From Defluviitalea phaphyphila (GTDB taxonomy: Bacteria; Bacillota; Clostridia; Lachnospirales; Defluviitaleaceae), in contig NZ_JWID01000003.1 in the NCBI RefSeq assembly GCF_001466305.1, forward strand, positions 162,067-226,066: a DNA stretch of 64,000 nt, given 5' to 3'. A program made the translations under genes and the position numbers. Below the pieces are notes generated by a model. The model did not search any database. It saw only the letters and a list, made by a program, of their open reading frames with translations, and was not told the DNA's origin. Below, in pieces: positions 9,071-18,147 of this stretch. Position 1 is the first letter of the stretch. Each line of letters opens with the position of its first letter.

Positions 9071-9625
9071 TTAAATATCAAAAGTTTGTCTAATTTTTAT
9101 CAAACTTTTATTTATATATTCTTTAATCCACTTAATTACTGAAAGATCGCTAATGGAAATTTCACCTAATATCTTTTTTATTTCTTTTGTATCAATATTA
9201 AAAGATTTATTATTATATTTATGTACATATGTAAATTCAATTTGTGGATTTGATAAAATTAAATTACTTATTGTTGAAGCAATATCTCCTAAAGGAGCTC
9301 TATCAATATGATTATATTCCATAAAAACTATAATTTCTGTACCTTTTCCAACATGACTTTTTACTTCTAATTTTCCATTACATCTTTTCGCAGCTGAATC
9401 TAATAAAGGAATTCCTAATCCTACTTTTCTTGTTGTTCTCGTAGTTTTAAAAGGGCTCCTAACATTTTTAATAAAATCTGCATCCATACCTATCCCATTG
9501 TCTTTTATTTTAAAAGAAAAAATATTATTTTTTAAATCTTCATTTATTTCTATATTAATTTCCGTTGCTTTAGCTCTTATACTATTTTCTACAATGTCTA
9601 AAATATGTAAAGATAATTCTTTCAT
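9071..9625 (-). CDS. Stand-alone GHKL ATPase (HATPase_c) protein
   Basis: A 184-residue protein whose first 115 residues form a histidine-kinase-type ATP-binding fold: N-box 'DIVENSIRAKATEI', G1 box 'DNGIGM', G2 box 'GLGIPLLDSAAKR' and 'GKGTEIIVF'. It has no dimerisation/His-phosphotransfer domain, no sensor domain and no membrane segment, so it is not a complete kinase. The C-terminal 65 residues are unassigned. Similar short proteins sit beside electron-bifurcating hydrogenase/NuoE genes in Clostridia and Thermotogae, and here it is next to rnf. The partner and role are unknown. AAAGGAG precedes the start. Confidence 0.75.
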   Translation of the reverse strand: MKELSLHILDIVENSIRAKATEINIEINEDLKNNIFSFKIKDNGIGMDADFIKNVRSPFKTTRTTRKVGLGIPLLDSAAKRCNGKLEVKSHVGKGTEIIVFMEYNHIDRAPLGDIASTISNLILSNPQIEFTYVHKYNNKSFNIDTKEIKKILGEISISDLSVIKWIKEYINKSLIKIRQTFDI

Positions 9626-9685
9626 AAAATTCTCCTTTCGCTGTTTAATTCTCCTATGTTTAACTTTTACTTAAAATTATATATT

Positions 9686-9729
9686 AAAAAAGAAAAATCC
9701 GATAGAATTTTTAACTATCGGATTTTTCT
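9686..9729 (-). terminator. Terminator after pdxT
   Basis: A 15-bp stem, AGAAAAATCCGATAG (9691-9705) with CTATCGGATTTTTCT (9715-9729), is followed on the minus strand by a T-rich run. The stem includes the pdxT stop codon. Confidence 0.88.
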
Positions 9730-10302
9730 TTTTATTTCTTTCACAAAATATTTATGGAAAGATATATCATTGGTTAATTCCGGATGAAAAGATGTTACAA
9801 TCATATTATCTTGTTTTGCAGCAACAATTTTATCATTTATTTTATATAAAGCTTCAACATTTTTCCCGATTTTTTCTATATAAGGGGCTCTAATAAATAC
9901 TACTGGAATTGCTTTATTAGAAACCTCTGGAATTACAATATTAGTAGAAAAACTATTTAATTGACTTCCATAGGCATTTCTTTTAACTATTATATCCATA
10001 ACTCCCAAATGTACTTTGGAATCATTAGATATTTTTTTTGCTAATAATATCATTCCTGCACATGTACCCCAAACTATCATACCATTTTTTATTTTATCAA
10101 TTAACGGGTCTTTTAGATTAAAATCTTTAATTAATTTCCCAATAGTTGTACTTTCTCCTCCTGGAAGAATCAATCCTTGAATTTTATCTAAATCCTCTTT
10201 TCTCTTTACTATATATACTTTTACATCTTTAATTTTTTCTAACATTTTTTGATGTTCTATAATAGCTCCTTGTAATCCTAAGATTCCTATATTTATCTTC
10301 AT
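9715..10302 (-). CDS. pdxT: Pyridoxal 5'-phosphate synthase glutaminase subunit PdxT
   Basis: PdxT releases ammonia from glutamine and channels it to PdxS. The 195-residue product has the class I amidotransferase features: 'ILPGGESTTIGKL' near residue 45, the nucleophile Cys in 'WGTCAGMILLA' near 78, and the His-Glu pair in 'SFHPELTND' near 168. The ATG at 10302 is chosen because AGGAG lies just upstream; an in-frame TTG seven codons earlier overlaps pdxS. It follows pdxS by 14 bases. Confidence 0.96.
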   Translation of the reverse strand: MKINIGILGLQGAIIEHQKMLEKIKDVKVYIVKRKEDLDKIQGLILPGGESTTIGKLIKDFNLKDPLIDKIKNGMIVWGTCAGMILLAKKISNDSKVHLGVMDIIVKRNAYGSQLNSFSTNIVIPEVSNKAIPVVFIRAPYIEKIGKNVEALYKINDKIVAAKQDNMIVTSFHPELTNDISFHKYFVKEIKRKIR

Positions 10303-10316
10303 ATCTTTTTCTCCTA

Positions 10317-11189
10317 TTACCAACCTCTTTTTTCATAAGATATGTTAATTTCATCACAATTTATTCCGACCATAGCTTCTCCTAAATCTTCTGAAACTTC
10401 TGCTAAAACTTTAGGATCATTAAAATAAGTTACTGCTTTTACAATTGCTTTAGCCCTTTTTATAGGATCTTTTGATTTAAATATTCCAGAACCTACAAAG
10501 ACACCATCACTTCCTAACTGCATCATTAAAGCTGCATCTGCTGGAGTCGCCACCCCTCCTGCAGCAAAATTAACTACCGGAAGTTTACCCAATTCTGCTA
10601 CCTGTTCTACTAAATTAAGTGGAGCTCCTAATTCTTTTGAAAATAATATTCTTTCTTCTTTAGTCATAGCTTTTAATTTTCTTATTTGAGAAGTCATAGT
10701 TCTCATATGTCGTACTGCTTGGATTATATCTCCCGTTCCTGCTTCTCCCTTTGTTCTAATCATAGAAGCACCTTCATTTATTCTTCTTAAAGCTTCTCCT
10801 AAATCCCTAGCACCACACACAAAGGGAATTTTAAAAGATTTTTTATCAATATGATATTGATCATCAGCTGGAGTTAAAACTTCACTTTCATCTATGTAAT
10901 CTATGTCTAAAGCTTCTAAAATTTGTGCTTCTACAAAATGACCTATTCTACATTTAGCCATAACTGGAATGCTAACTGCTTTTTTTATTTCTTTAATTAA
11001 TTTAGGGTCTGACATTCTTGCCACGCCCCCTTGCTTTCTTATATCTGCCGGAACTCTTTCAAGTGCCATAACTGCTACTGCTCCAGCTTCTTCAGCTATT
11101 TTAGCTTGTTCTGCATTGGTTACATCCATAATTACTCCGCCCTTTAACATTTGGGCTAAATTTTTATTTAACTCATATTGGGTGCTCAT
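10317..11189 (-). CDS. pdxS: Pyridoxal 5'-phosphate synthase subunit PdxS
   Basis: PdxS condenses ribose 5-phosphate, glyceraldehyde 3-phosphate and ammonia into PLP. The 290-residue (beta/alpha)8 protein is full length and highly conserved: '[21 protein letters not shown]' spread over residues 17-37, '[19 protein letters not shown]' with a catalytic Lys, '[12 protein letters not shown]', and '[19 protein letters not shown]'. GGAGG supports the start. It is the first gene of pdxST, divergent from the pdxR-like regulator. Confidence 0.97.
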   Translation of the reverse strand: MSTQYELNKNLAQMLKGGVIMDVTNAEQAKIAEEAGAVAVMALERVPADIRKQGGVARMSDPKLIKEIKKAVSIPVMAKCRIGHFVEAQILEALDIDYIDESEVLTPADDQYHIDKKSFKIPFVCGARDLGEALRRINEGASMIRTKGEAGTGDIIQAVRHMRTMTSQIRKLKAMTKEERILFSKELGAPLNLVEQVAELGKLPVVNFAAGGVATPADAALMMQLGSDGVFVGSGIFKSKDPIKRAKAIVKAVTYFNDPKVLAEVSEDLGEAMVGINCDEINISYEKRGW

Positions 11190-11235
11190 TTTTATCCTCC
11201 TTATTTAACATAATAATAAAAATTTTAATTTTTTC

Positions 11236-11263
11236 AGAATATCAAATACAAGTTTATAGACAA
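11236..11263 (-). promoter_or_regulatory. Candidate pdxST promoter
   Basis: On the minus strand TTGTCT, 16 bases, TATTCT. The palindromic operator at 11283-11304 would be centred about 60 bases upstream of the start point, an activator position. The -35 and -10 are imperfect, as expected for an activated promoter. Confidence 0.4.
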
Positions 11264-11282
11264 CATTAATTTATGATGATAA

Positions 11283-11304
11283 AATATTGTATCGATACAA
11301 TATT
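11283..11304. promoter_or_regulatory. Putative PdxR operator 1
   Basis: A perfect 22-bp palindrome built on the core TTGTATCGATACAA, in the pdxS-pdxR intergenic region. The same 14-bp core recurs at 11404-11417. Two identical palindromes flanking the regulator's start strongly suggest its binding sites. Confidence 0.7.
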
Positions 11305-11393
11305 ATAACTTTTATATAAAAATGCATTTTTATATATTCTTTATTATAATTATATAATAGTCTTAATCAATACAAAAAGGAGGATTTTATAAA

Positions 11394-12851
11394 ATGAATC
11401 ATTTTGTATCGATACAATTGGATAAAAAAAGCAAAACTCCTCTTTATAAACAATTAGGCGATGCTTTATATAATTTTATTCAAAAAGGAGTTTTAAAACC
11501 TAATACAAAACTTCCTACCATCCGTACCCTTGCAAGTCAATTAAAAATTAATAATGTAACTGTTGTAAATGCATATAAATATTTGGAAAATAAAGGAGTA
11601 GTATATGCACAAATAGGTAGTGGTACCTATGTTTCTCCTCTACCTTCTGAAATTATTTCGCCTCCAATATCTAGAAAAATTGATACAGATATACAATTAA
11701 AACAAATTACTATAACAAAAAATACAATTAACTTTGCCAGCATTTCTCCTACTACTAATTTATTTCCCGTAGAAGATTTTAAAGAAGTTTTTAATCAAGT
11801 TTTAGAACGAGATAAAGGAGATGCATTTAGCTATCAAGAAAGTCAAGGATATTATGGTCTTAGAGAATCCATAGTAGACTATTTAAAAAATTATGGAATT
11901 AATACTAAATCAGATAATATACAAATAATTTCCGGTGCTCAACAGGGAATAGATATATTATCAAAAGCATTACTTCAATTTGGAGATATTTTATTTGTTG
12001 AACAACCTACTTATCATGGTGCAATAGCTGTCTTTCAAAACCGTGGAGCAAGAATTGTAGAAATTCCTTTAGAATCCGATGGAATAAATATCCCTTTATT
12101 AGAAGATTATTTAAAAATATATAATCCTAAATTTATATATATGATGTCTTATTATCAAAATCCCACAGGATATTCTTATTCTTTAAATAAAAAAAGAAAA
12201 TTATTAGATTTAGCTGAAAAATATAATACTTACATAATAGAAGATGATTATTTAAGTGATTTAAATTATTCAAAAGAACCTAATATCCCTCTAAAAGCAT
12301 TAGATCATAGAAATCGAGTTATATATATAAAAAGTTTTTCTAAAATATTAATGCCAGGACTTAGATTAGGTTTTTTAGTCGCCCCAAAACCTCTTCTAAA
12401 TCATATATTATCTGCTAAACATACAACAGATATCTCTACATCTAGTTTTATACAAAGAGTATTTGATTTATATCTAAGAAAAGAATTATGGAAAAATCAT
12501 ATAAATAAAATTTGTAATATATATAATAAAAGATATGATTGTTTTATACATAACATAAATAAATATTTAGATAATTATGTTACTTATACTAAACCTAATG
12601 GTGGTCTAAGTTTATGGTTAAAATTAATACCTTCTATATCTACCAAAACTCTATGTGATAAATTATTATCAAAAGACGTTATTATTTCTCCCGGTTCATT
12701 ATTTTCAACTTCTCAAAATTTTTCTTCTTTTATAAGACTTAGCTTTGCAGCAGTAGATGAAAAAGAAATAGAAAAGGGATTAAAAATAATAAAAGATGTA
12801 ATAGAAAAAATGATCGATAATTCACCATCTTCTACTACACCTTTTCTTTAA
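11394..12851 (+). CDS. pdxR: MocR/PdxR-type transcriptional regulator (GntR HTH fused to aminotransferase fold)
   Basis: A 485-residue two-domain regulator. Residues 1-75 form a GntR winged helix ('TPLYKQLGDALYNFIQKG', 'LPTIRTLASQL'). From about residue 110 comes a class I aminotransferase-like domain with 'SYYQNPTGY' and the PLP-binding Lys in 'IKSFSKILMPGLRLGF'. Such proteins sense PLP and control pdxST. Divergent placement from pdxST and the shared palindromes support the name. AGGAGG lies 10 bases before the ATG. The second operator lies within codons 4-8. Confidence 0.88.
   Translation: MNHFVSIQLDKKSKTPLYKQLGDALYNFIQKGVLKPNTKLPTIRTLASQLKINNVTVVNAYKYLENKGVVYAQIGSGTYVSPLPSEIISPPISRKIDTDIQLKQITITKNTINFASISPTTNLFPVEDFKEVFNQVLERDKGDAFSYQESQGYYGLRESIVDYLKNYGINTKSDNIQIISGAQQGIDILSKALLQFGDILFVEQPTYHGAIAVFQNRGARIVEIPLESDGINIPLLEDYLKIYNPKFIYMMSYYQNPTGYSYSLNKKRKLLDLAEKYNTYIIEDDYLSDLNYSKEPNIPLKALDHRNRVIYIKSFSKILMPGLRLGFLVAPKPLLNHILSAKHTTDISTSSFIQRVFDLYLRKELWKNHINKICNIYNKRYDCFIHNINKYLDNYVTYTKPNGGLSLWLKLIPSISTKTLCDKLLSKDVIISPGSLFSTSQNFSSFIRLSFAAVDEKEIEKGLKIIKDVIEKMIDNSPSSTTPFL
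11404..11417. promoter_or_regulatory. Putative PdxR operator 2, inside the pdxR coding sequence
   Basis: The 14-bp palindrome TTGTATCGATACAA lies 10 bases after the A of the pdxR ATG. It is identical to the core of operator 1, 120 bases upstream. A bound protein here would block its own transcription, or loop with operator 1. Confidence 0.65.
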
Positions 12852-13661
12852 TTAATTTACAGTATTATTTATATTTTGAGATAAATTTATCTCATTTTCT
12901 TTTTTTATTTCAGTAATAGCTTTTATTAAATAAAGTATAACTATTATATAATAAGCAAAGAACAATAAAAAATTTAAATTTGGAAAATCTATTTGACCTA
13001 TTATAGATATTAATATAGAAGGTAATGTCATACAATAAATACCTATTTTGTATATGTCTTTATATTCTAAATTAGCCTTATAAATTAAATTTACAATTAC
13101 TCCAACTACATTAATAAATAAAGAATTCATCAATTTATGTATAATAGTTGATAATACAACCCATAATATACATAGAATAATTACTATAAATTTAATAATA
13201 AATAATATTAATTTTAAATCATCTTTATTAAAATCTTTAATCTTTAAATTCTTGAGTAAAATTTCTCTGTATTGCGTTCCTATTCTTCCAGAAATCTTTT
13301 TATTTGTTATTAAAAATACTCTTTTATGTTGGAAATTATTTAATATAGATTCATTTGTTTGATTTGTAGTATCAATAATGGCTAAATTATCATAAATTTC
13401 TATAAAGATTGGCATATCACCAACTACATTTAATTCTCCATTTTTTAATTCAAAATATGAAATCTTTTGTTCTATATAATTAATTTCATCATTTATTAAA
13501 TAAGCAATTTTAATAGAAGGTAATATGGACAACAACATTGATAAAAATATCAAGTAAATTATAGCTTTTCCTGTGGACTCTTGAATTATAACTTTGTAAA
13601 AACTAAAATCCGTAATACTCATATTTATTTTTTTAAAAAAACCAATTTTACTTATCGCCAT
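12852..13661 (-). CDS. DUF1189-like membrane protein, paralogue 1 of 3
   Basis: A 269-residue protein of the same family as the next two genes: N-terminal 'DFSFYKVIIQESTGKA', a first membrane segment (about 35-52), an extracytoplasmic region (about 55-150) with 'GELNVVGDMPIFIEIYDN', then four membrane segments and a charged C-terminus ('EIKKENEINLSQNINN'). The layout fits DUF1189 (YvdJ-like); function unknown. It is the most diverged of the three copies and ends against pdxR, convergently, with no gap. AAAGGAG precedes the ATG. Confidence 0.7.
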   Translation of the reverse strand: MAISKIGFFKKINMSITDFSFYKVIIQESTGKAIIYLIFLSMLLSILPSIKIAYLINDEINYIEQKISYFELKNGELNVVGDMPIFIEIYDNLAIIDTTNQTNESILNNFQHKRVFLITNKKISGRIGTQYREILLKNLKIKDFNKDDLKLILFIIKFIVIILCILWVVLSTIIHKLMNSLFINVVGVIVNLIYKANLEYKDIYKIGIYCMTLPSILISIIGQIDFPNLNFLLFFAYYIIVILYLIKAITEIKKENEINLSQNINNTVN

Positions 13662-13852
13662 ATTTATTCTCCTTTGTTTTGTATTTTATATATAACAATA
13701 TTTTGTAAATTATATAAAATAAAATTTGTATATTTATAAAATATATTACTGATTTTTATTTTTCATAAAATTATTTAAATTAAAATATTATTTATAATTA
13801 ATTTTTAATTTTTTAAGTTAATAATACTATTTATAAAAAAAGTATTTATTAA

Positions 13853-14656
13853 TTAAATATTAATATCCTGAGATAAATTTATTTCATATTCTTTCTTTAT
13901 TTCTTTAATAGCTTTTGTTATATAAAATACAATAACTCCATAATAAACAAATAAAAACAATAAATGAAAAAATGGAATTTCAATTGATAATTGATTTATT
14001 GCAATCTTTATTATAGAAGATAATGTCATAGAATAAACCCCTATTTTATATATTGCTTTATATCTTAGATTAGCTTTATAAATTACATTTATAATTAATC
14101 CAATCAAACTAACAAATAATGATCCTATCAATTTAACTATAATAGTTAATAATACTATTATCAAACCATAAAAAGGTATTACTATAAATTTAAAAAAACT
14201 TAAAAAATTTATTAAATTTTGTTTGTTTAATACTTCGTTTTTCCATATATTAAATAAATAAGATTTTTTCGTGTTTGTTGAATATTTTATGAATATTTCT
14301 CTTTTTGTGACTAAGATTCCTTGCTTATAATTATAAAGTATATTTTCATCAGTTCCTTCTCTTGTATCAACAATAATTACATCATCAAAATCTCCCATTA
14401 TAATAGGCATCCTTGCATCTACATTTAACTTTCCATTTTTTAATGTAATATTAGGAATGATTTGTTCAAATTTTTTTATACTTTTGTTAATTTCATAAAA
14501 GGGTTTTATATAATTTAATATACCTAAAATTAATGATAATAATATTAAATAAACTACAGCTTTTCCTATGGATTCTTGAACTATAACCTTATAAAAACTA
14601 AAATCTGATAAACTTTTTTTTACCCTTTGTAAAAAAATAATTTTAGTATTTTCCAT
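13853..14656 (-). CDS. DUF1189-like membrane protein, paralogue 2 of 3
   Basis: A 267-residue protein very close to paralogue 3, sharing 'LSDFSFYKVIVQES', 'SLFVSLIGLIIN' and 'ANLRYKAIYKIGVYSMTLSS'. It has one N-terminal membrane segment, an external domain whose 'DDVIIVDTREG' motif is conserved in the set, and a C-terminal block of four membrane segments. It has its own promoter (14701-14729). No enzyme motif is visible. The 13662-13852 gap downstream is AT-rich, with only a weak AATACT/AGTATT hairpin near 13826. Confidence 0.7.
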   Translation of the reverse strand: MENTKIIFLQRVKKSLSDFSFYKVIVQESIGKAVVYLILLSLILGILNYIKPFYEINKSIKKFEQIIPNITLKNGKLNVDARMPIIMGDFDDVIIVDTREGTDENILYNYKQGILVTKREIFIKYSTNTKKSYLFNIWKNEVLNKQNLINFLSFFKFIVIPFYGLIIVLLTIIVKLIGSLFVSLIGLIINVIYKANLRYKAIYKIGVYSMTLSSIIKIAINQLSIEIPFFHLLFLFVYYGVIVFYITKAIKEIKKEYEINLSQDINI

Positions 14657-14700
14657 AACCTTCTCTCCTACATTTATGTTAATATTTCTACATTTAAAAT

Positions 14701-14729
14701 ATTATATGTTAAATATAACATTTTTTCAA
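14701..14729 (-). promoter_or_regulatory. Promoter of DUF1189 paralogue 2
   Basis: On the minus strand TTGAAA, 17 bases, TATAAT. The -35 adjoins the T-run of the terminator at 14731-14765. The block is almost identical to the promoter of paralogue 3, so it was duplicated with the gene. Confidence 0.75.
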
Positions 14730-14730
14730 G

Positions 14731-14765
14731 AAAAATAGCAGTATAATATCTATACTGCTATTTTT
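14731..14765 (-). terminator. Terminator after DUF1189 paralogue 3
   Basis: A 15-bp stem, AAAAATAGCAGTATA and TATACTGCTATTTTT, with a 5-base loop. It lies 55 bases after the stop of paralogue 3 and directly upstream of the -35 of paralogue 2. Confidence 0.85.
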
Positions 14766-14819
14766 TATTTTCAAATAAATATTAATGGCTCTCTAACTAA
14801 AATTATGTATTTAAATATT

Positions 14820-15608
14820 TTAAGACAAATTTACTTCTTTTTCTTTTTTTATTTCAGTAATAGCTTTTATCATATAGAATATAATTACTCCGTAATAAAT
14901 AAATAATAATAATAAATAAAAAAATGGAATTTCAAATGATAATTGATTTATTGCGACTTTTATTATGGAAGATAATGTCATAGAATAAACTCCTATTTTA
15001 TATATTGCTTTATATCTTAGATTAGCTTTATAAATCTCATTTATAATTAATCCAATCAAGCTAACAAATAAAGAACCTATTAACTTTCCTATAATAACTG
15101 ATAATACTGTTCCCAAACCATAAATAGGCATTAATATCAATTTAAAAATAAATAAAAAATTTTTGAATTTTTCTTTATCAAATTCTGCATATTTTATTTC
15201 ATTAAATGAATAAACCTCTTGTATACTAAATCCATTTTTAAATAATATTTGTTTTCTTGTAATTAATAAACCTGTATTATAATCATTAATTATGTCTTTA
15301 TTAATTCCTTCTCTAGTATCAATAATAATTACACTATCGTCACTATTTAGTATAATCGGCATCTTTGTATTTATATTTAACTCTCCATTTTTTATAATAA
15401 CATCTGGAATATTTTCTTCATACTCTTTCATTTCTTCATTGATTTCATAAAGAGGTTTTATAATACTTATTATACCTAAAATAAATGATAATAATATTAA
15501 GTAACCGATAGCTTTTCCTACAGATTCTTGTACTATAACTTTATAAAAACTAAAATCTGATAAGCTTTTTTCTACTCTTTGTAAAAAATTAATTTTTGCA
15601 TTTTTCAT
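14820..15608 (-). CDS. DUF1189-like membrane protein, paralogue 3 of 3
   Basis: A 262-residue protein with the same layout as paralogue 2: N-terminal 'LSDFSFYKVIVQESVGKA', one membrane segment, an external domain with 'DDSVIIIDTREG', then four membrane segments and a charged tail. It has its own promoter and terminator. Family assignment (DUF1189) is from layout and motif recall; the function is unknown. Confidence 0.7.
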   Translation of the reverse strand: MKNAKINFLQRVEKSLSDFSFYKVIVQESVGKAIGYLILLSFILGIISIIKPLYEINEEMKEYEENIPDVIIKNGELNINTKMPIILNSDDSVIIIDTREGINKDIINDYNTGLLITRKQILFKNGFSIQEVYSFNEIKYAEFDKEKFKNFLFIFKLILMPIYGLGTVLSVIIGKLIGSLFVSLIGLIINEIYKANLRYKAIYKIGVYSMTLSSIIKVAINQLSFEIPFFYLLLLFIYYGVIIFYMIKAITEIKKEKEVNLS

Positions 15609-15652
15609 AACATTCCCCCTATACTTTTCCTACTATTTTTGGTATTAAAAAT

Positions 15653-15681
15653 ATTATATGTTAAATATAATATTTTTTCAA
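15653..15681 (-). promoter_or_regulatory. Promoter of DUF1189 paralogue 3
   Basis: On the minus strand TTGAAA, 17 bases, TATAAT, close to consensus. It differs from the paralogue 2 promoter by about one base over the block. Confidence 0.75.
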
Positions 15682-15687
15682 GTATAT

Positions 15688-15725
15688 AAAAAAGAAGCTA
15701 TCTCAGAATGATTTCTGAAATAGCT
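15688..15725 (-). terminator. Terminator after serA
   Basis: Arms AGCTAT-c-TCAGAA and TTCTGA-a-ATAGCT (15696-15725), followed on the minus strand by T6. It lies just after the serA stop. Confidence 0.82.
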
Positions 15726-15731
15726 CCTTTT

Positions 15732-16895
15732 TTATATACTTCTAACCAAAACAATTCCATTGATTCCTTTTAATTTTTCTACAACTTCTTTATTTACCTT
15801 TTTATCACAATCTATTATAGTATACGCCCATTGTTTTTTACTTTTATTTACCATATCCATAATATTAACATCAGCGTTTGCAAGAATTGTAGCAATTTGT
15901 CCAACCATATTAGGAATATTTTTATGAGCTACAACTATACGATTATCAGTAGACCTCTCTTTTTCACAGTCTGGAAAGTTCACTGAATTTTTAATATTAC
16001 CATGTTCCAAATAGTTTCTTAGTTCTTGTACTGCCATTATTGCACAGTTATCTTCTGATTCGGGAGTAGAAGCACCTAGATGAGGAATTGTAATAACATT
16101 TTCTACATCAAGTAAATCTTCACTTGGAAAATCTGTTACATAAGTTGATACAATTCCAGATTTAATAGCTTCTTTTAAATCACAATTATTTACTAATTCT
16201 CCTCTTGAAAAATTAAGAAGTTTTACTCCTTTTTTCATTAAAGCAAAAGTATCTTTATTAAACATATTTTTCGTTTCATCGAGTAAAGGAACATGAACTG
16301 TGATATAATCACATTCACTAATTAATGCTTCTAAACTAACTGCTCTATTAACTGCTCTTGATAATCCCCAAGCAGCATCTACAGAAATATAAGGGTCATA
16401 TCCTTGTACATCCATTCCAAGGGAATGAGCTGCATTAGCTACCAAAACTCCTATTGCTCCTAATCCAATTACACCTAATTTTTTACCCATTATTTCTGGT
16501 CCTGCAAAATTTTTTTTCCCTTTTTCTATTAATTTAGGAACTTCTGCTCCTTTTCCTTTTAAACTTTTTGTCCACATAATTCCATCTACAATTTTTCTAG
16601 AAGAAAGTAAAAGACCTGCTAAAACTAATTCTTTTACTCCATTAGCATTGGCGCCAGGAGTATTAAAAACAACAATTCCTTTTTCAGAACATTTATCTAT
16701 TGGAATATTATTTACTCCAGCTCCAGCTCTTGCAATTGCTTTTAATGAATCTGGAAGTTCCATATCATGCATTTTTGCGCTTCTAACCAATATTCCATCT
16801 GGTTCATTAAAATCGTCTGAAATCTCATAATTATCCTTTGGAAACAATTCTAATCCTTTTTCAGAAATATTATTTAAAGTTTTTATTTTAAACAT
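15732..16895 (-). CDS. serA: D-3-phosphoglycerate dehydrogenase
   Basis: Oxidises 3-phosphoglycerate to 3-phosphohydroxypyruvate, the first step of serine synthesis. The 387-residue product has the D-2-hydroxyacid dehydrogenase fold: 'RAGAGVNNIPID' near residue 54, Rossmann 'GLGAIGVLVANAA' near 143, 'LLNFSRGELVN' with the catalytic Arg, and 'IPHLGASTPESE' with the catalytic His. A C-terminal ACT domain (about 318-387, 'NIPNMVGQIATILANADVNI') suggests serine feedback. GGGGGG precedes the ATG. It follows serC by 10 bases. Confidence 0.94.
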   Translation of the reverse strand: MFKIKTLNNISEKGLELFPKDNYEISDDFNEPDGILVRSAKMHDMELPDSLKAIARAGAGVNNIPIDKCSEKGIVVFNTPGANANGVKELVLAGLLLSSRKIVDGIMWTKSLKGKGAEVPKLIEKGKKNFAGPEIMGKKLGVIGLGAIGVLVANAAHSLGMDVQGYDPYISVDAAWGLSRAVNRAVSLEALISECDYITVHVPLLDETKNMFNKDTFALMKKGVKLLNFSRGELVNNCDLKEAIKSGIVSTYVTDFPSEDLLDVENVITIPHLGASTPESEDNCAIMAVQELRNYLEHGNIKNSVNFPDCEKERSTDNRIVVAHKNIPNMVGQIATILANADVNIMDMVNKSKKQWAYTIIDCDKKVNKEVVEKLKGINGIVLVRSI

Positions 16896-16905
16896 ACTTA
16901 CCCCC

Positions 16906-17988
16906 CTAACGATTTTCTATTTCAAATTCTTTCATAAATTCCACTAATGCCTTTACTCCTTCAATAGGCATAGCATTATAAATACTAGCTCTCATTCCTC
17001 CAACAGTTCTATGTCCTTTTAAATTAACTAACCCTTTTTTAGCCGCTTCTTTAACGAATTTTTCATCTAATTCTTTAGAATTTGTAACAAAAGGTATATT
17101 CATTAATGAACGGTCTTTAGGAACAACAGTACCTTTATAAAAATTAGAATTATCTAAAAAATCATATAAAATAGACGCTTTTTCTTTATTTATTTTTTCT
17201 AAAGCAGATACTCCACCCATTTTTTTTACCCATTCAAAAACTAGTTTTGCTATATAAATACTATACGTTGGAGGGGTATTAAACATAGATCCATTATCTG
17301 CATGAGTCTTATAATTAAACATAGTGGGTGTAATGTCCATTGCATGTCCTATCAAATCTTCACGTATAATAACAACAGTAAGTCCTGCAGGTCCCATATT
17401 TTTTTGTGCTCCTGCAAAAATTACTCCAAATTTAGTAACATCATATTCTTCAGAAAGAATATTAGAAGACATGTCAGCAACTAAAGGAATATCCCCTGTA
17501 TCTGGAATTTCAGTATATCTTGTTCCATAAATTGTGTTATTAGTAGTTATGTAAAAATAATCTGCATCTTTAGAAAAAGTATTTGGGTCTAATTCTGGAA
17601 TATAATTAAAAGTTGAATCTTCAGATGAAGCAACTATATTTACTGTCCCATATCTTTTAGCTTCAGCAATAGCTTTTCTAGACCATTGTCCTGTATTTAC
17701 ATAATCAGCTTTTTTACTATTTCTAAAAAGATTTAAAGGAACCATAGCAAATTGACTAGATGCTCCCCCTTGTAAAAAAAGCACCTTGTAATTATCTGGA
17801 ATATTCATGATTTCTCTTAACAGACTTTCCGCTTCATCAATAATATCTTTAAAATCCTTTGAGCGATGGCTCATCTCCATTACAGACATTCCTGTATCAC
17901 CATAAACAACTAGTTCCTTTTGGGCCTGTTTTAATACTTCTTCTGGAAGCATAGAAGGTCCTGCTGAAAAATTATAAACTCTATTCAT
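16906..17988 (-). CDS. serC: Phosphoserine aminotransferase
   Basis: Transaminates 3-phosphohydroxypyruvate to phosphoserine with glutamate as donor. The 360-residue product starts 'MNRVYNFSAGPSMLPEEVL', has 'MEMSHRSKDF', and binds PLP at the Lys in 'GAQKNMGPAGLTVV' near residue 197; 'NTPPTYSIY' and 'GHRTVGGMRASIYNA' are also conserved. The ATG at 17988 has AGGAGGGG upstream; six further codons upstream lack support. First gene of serC-serA; no serB is present. Confidence 0.96.
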   Translation of the reverse strand: MNRVYNFSAGPSMLPEEVLKQAQKELVVYGDTGMSVMEMSHRSKDFKDIIDEAESLLREIMNIPDNYKVLFLQGGASSQFAMVPLNLFRNSKKADYVNTGQWSRKAIAEAKRYGTVNIVASSEDSTFNYIPELDPNTFSKDADYFYITTNNTIYGTRYTEIPDTGDIPLVADMSSNILSEEYDVTKFGVIFAGAQKNMGPAGLTVVIIREDLIGHAMDITPTMFNYKTHADNGSMFNTPPTYSIYIAKLVFEWVKKMGGVSALEKINKEKASILYDFLDNSNFYKGTVVPKDRSLMNIPFVTNSKELDEKFVKEAAKKGLVNLKGHRTVGGMRASIYNAMPIEGVKALVEFMKEFEIENR

Positions 17989-18053
17989 TTTACCCCTCCT
18001 AAACAATAATTATTTTAAATTATTTGATATTTTGATAACAATGTTTGTTGAAA

Positions 18054-18082
18054 ATTATATCTAAAAATATAAATTTAGTCAA
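18054..18082 (-). promoter_or_regulatory. Candidate serCA promoter
   Basis: On the minus strand TTGACT, 17 bases, TATAAT, about 65 bases upstream of the serC start. I see no T-box or other leader structure between it and serC. Confidence 0.6.
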
Positions 18083-18147
18083 TGTATTATTATTTTATAT
18101 TGTTTCAAACTTTTATAAGATAAATTTAATTCTTAAAATAATAACTT

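Noticed and set aside
13820..13850. Hairpin AATACT/AGTATT after DUF1189 paralogue 2
   Set aside because: Six A/T-rich pairs with a 12-base loop are too weak to call a terminator.
17989..18147. T-box or riboswitch before serC or argF
   Set aside because: No TGG-box, specifier loop or antiterminator pattern is visible; the gap holds a promoter and AT-rich sequence only.
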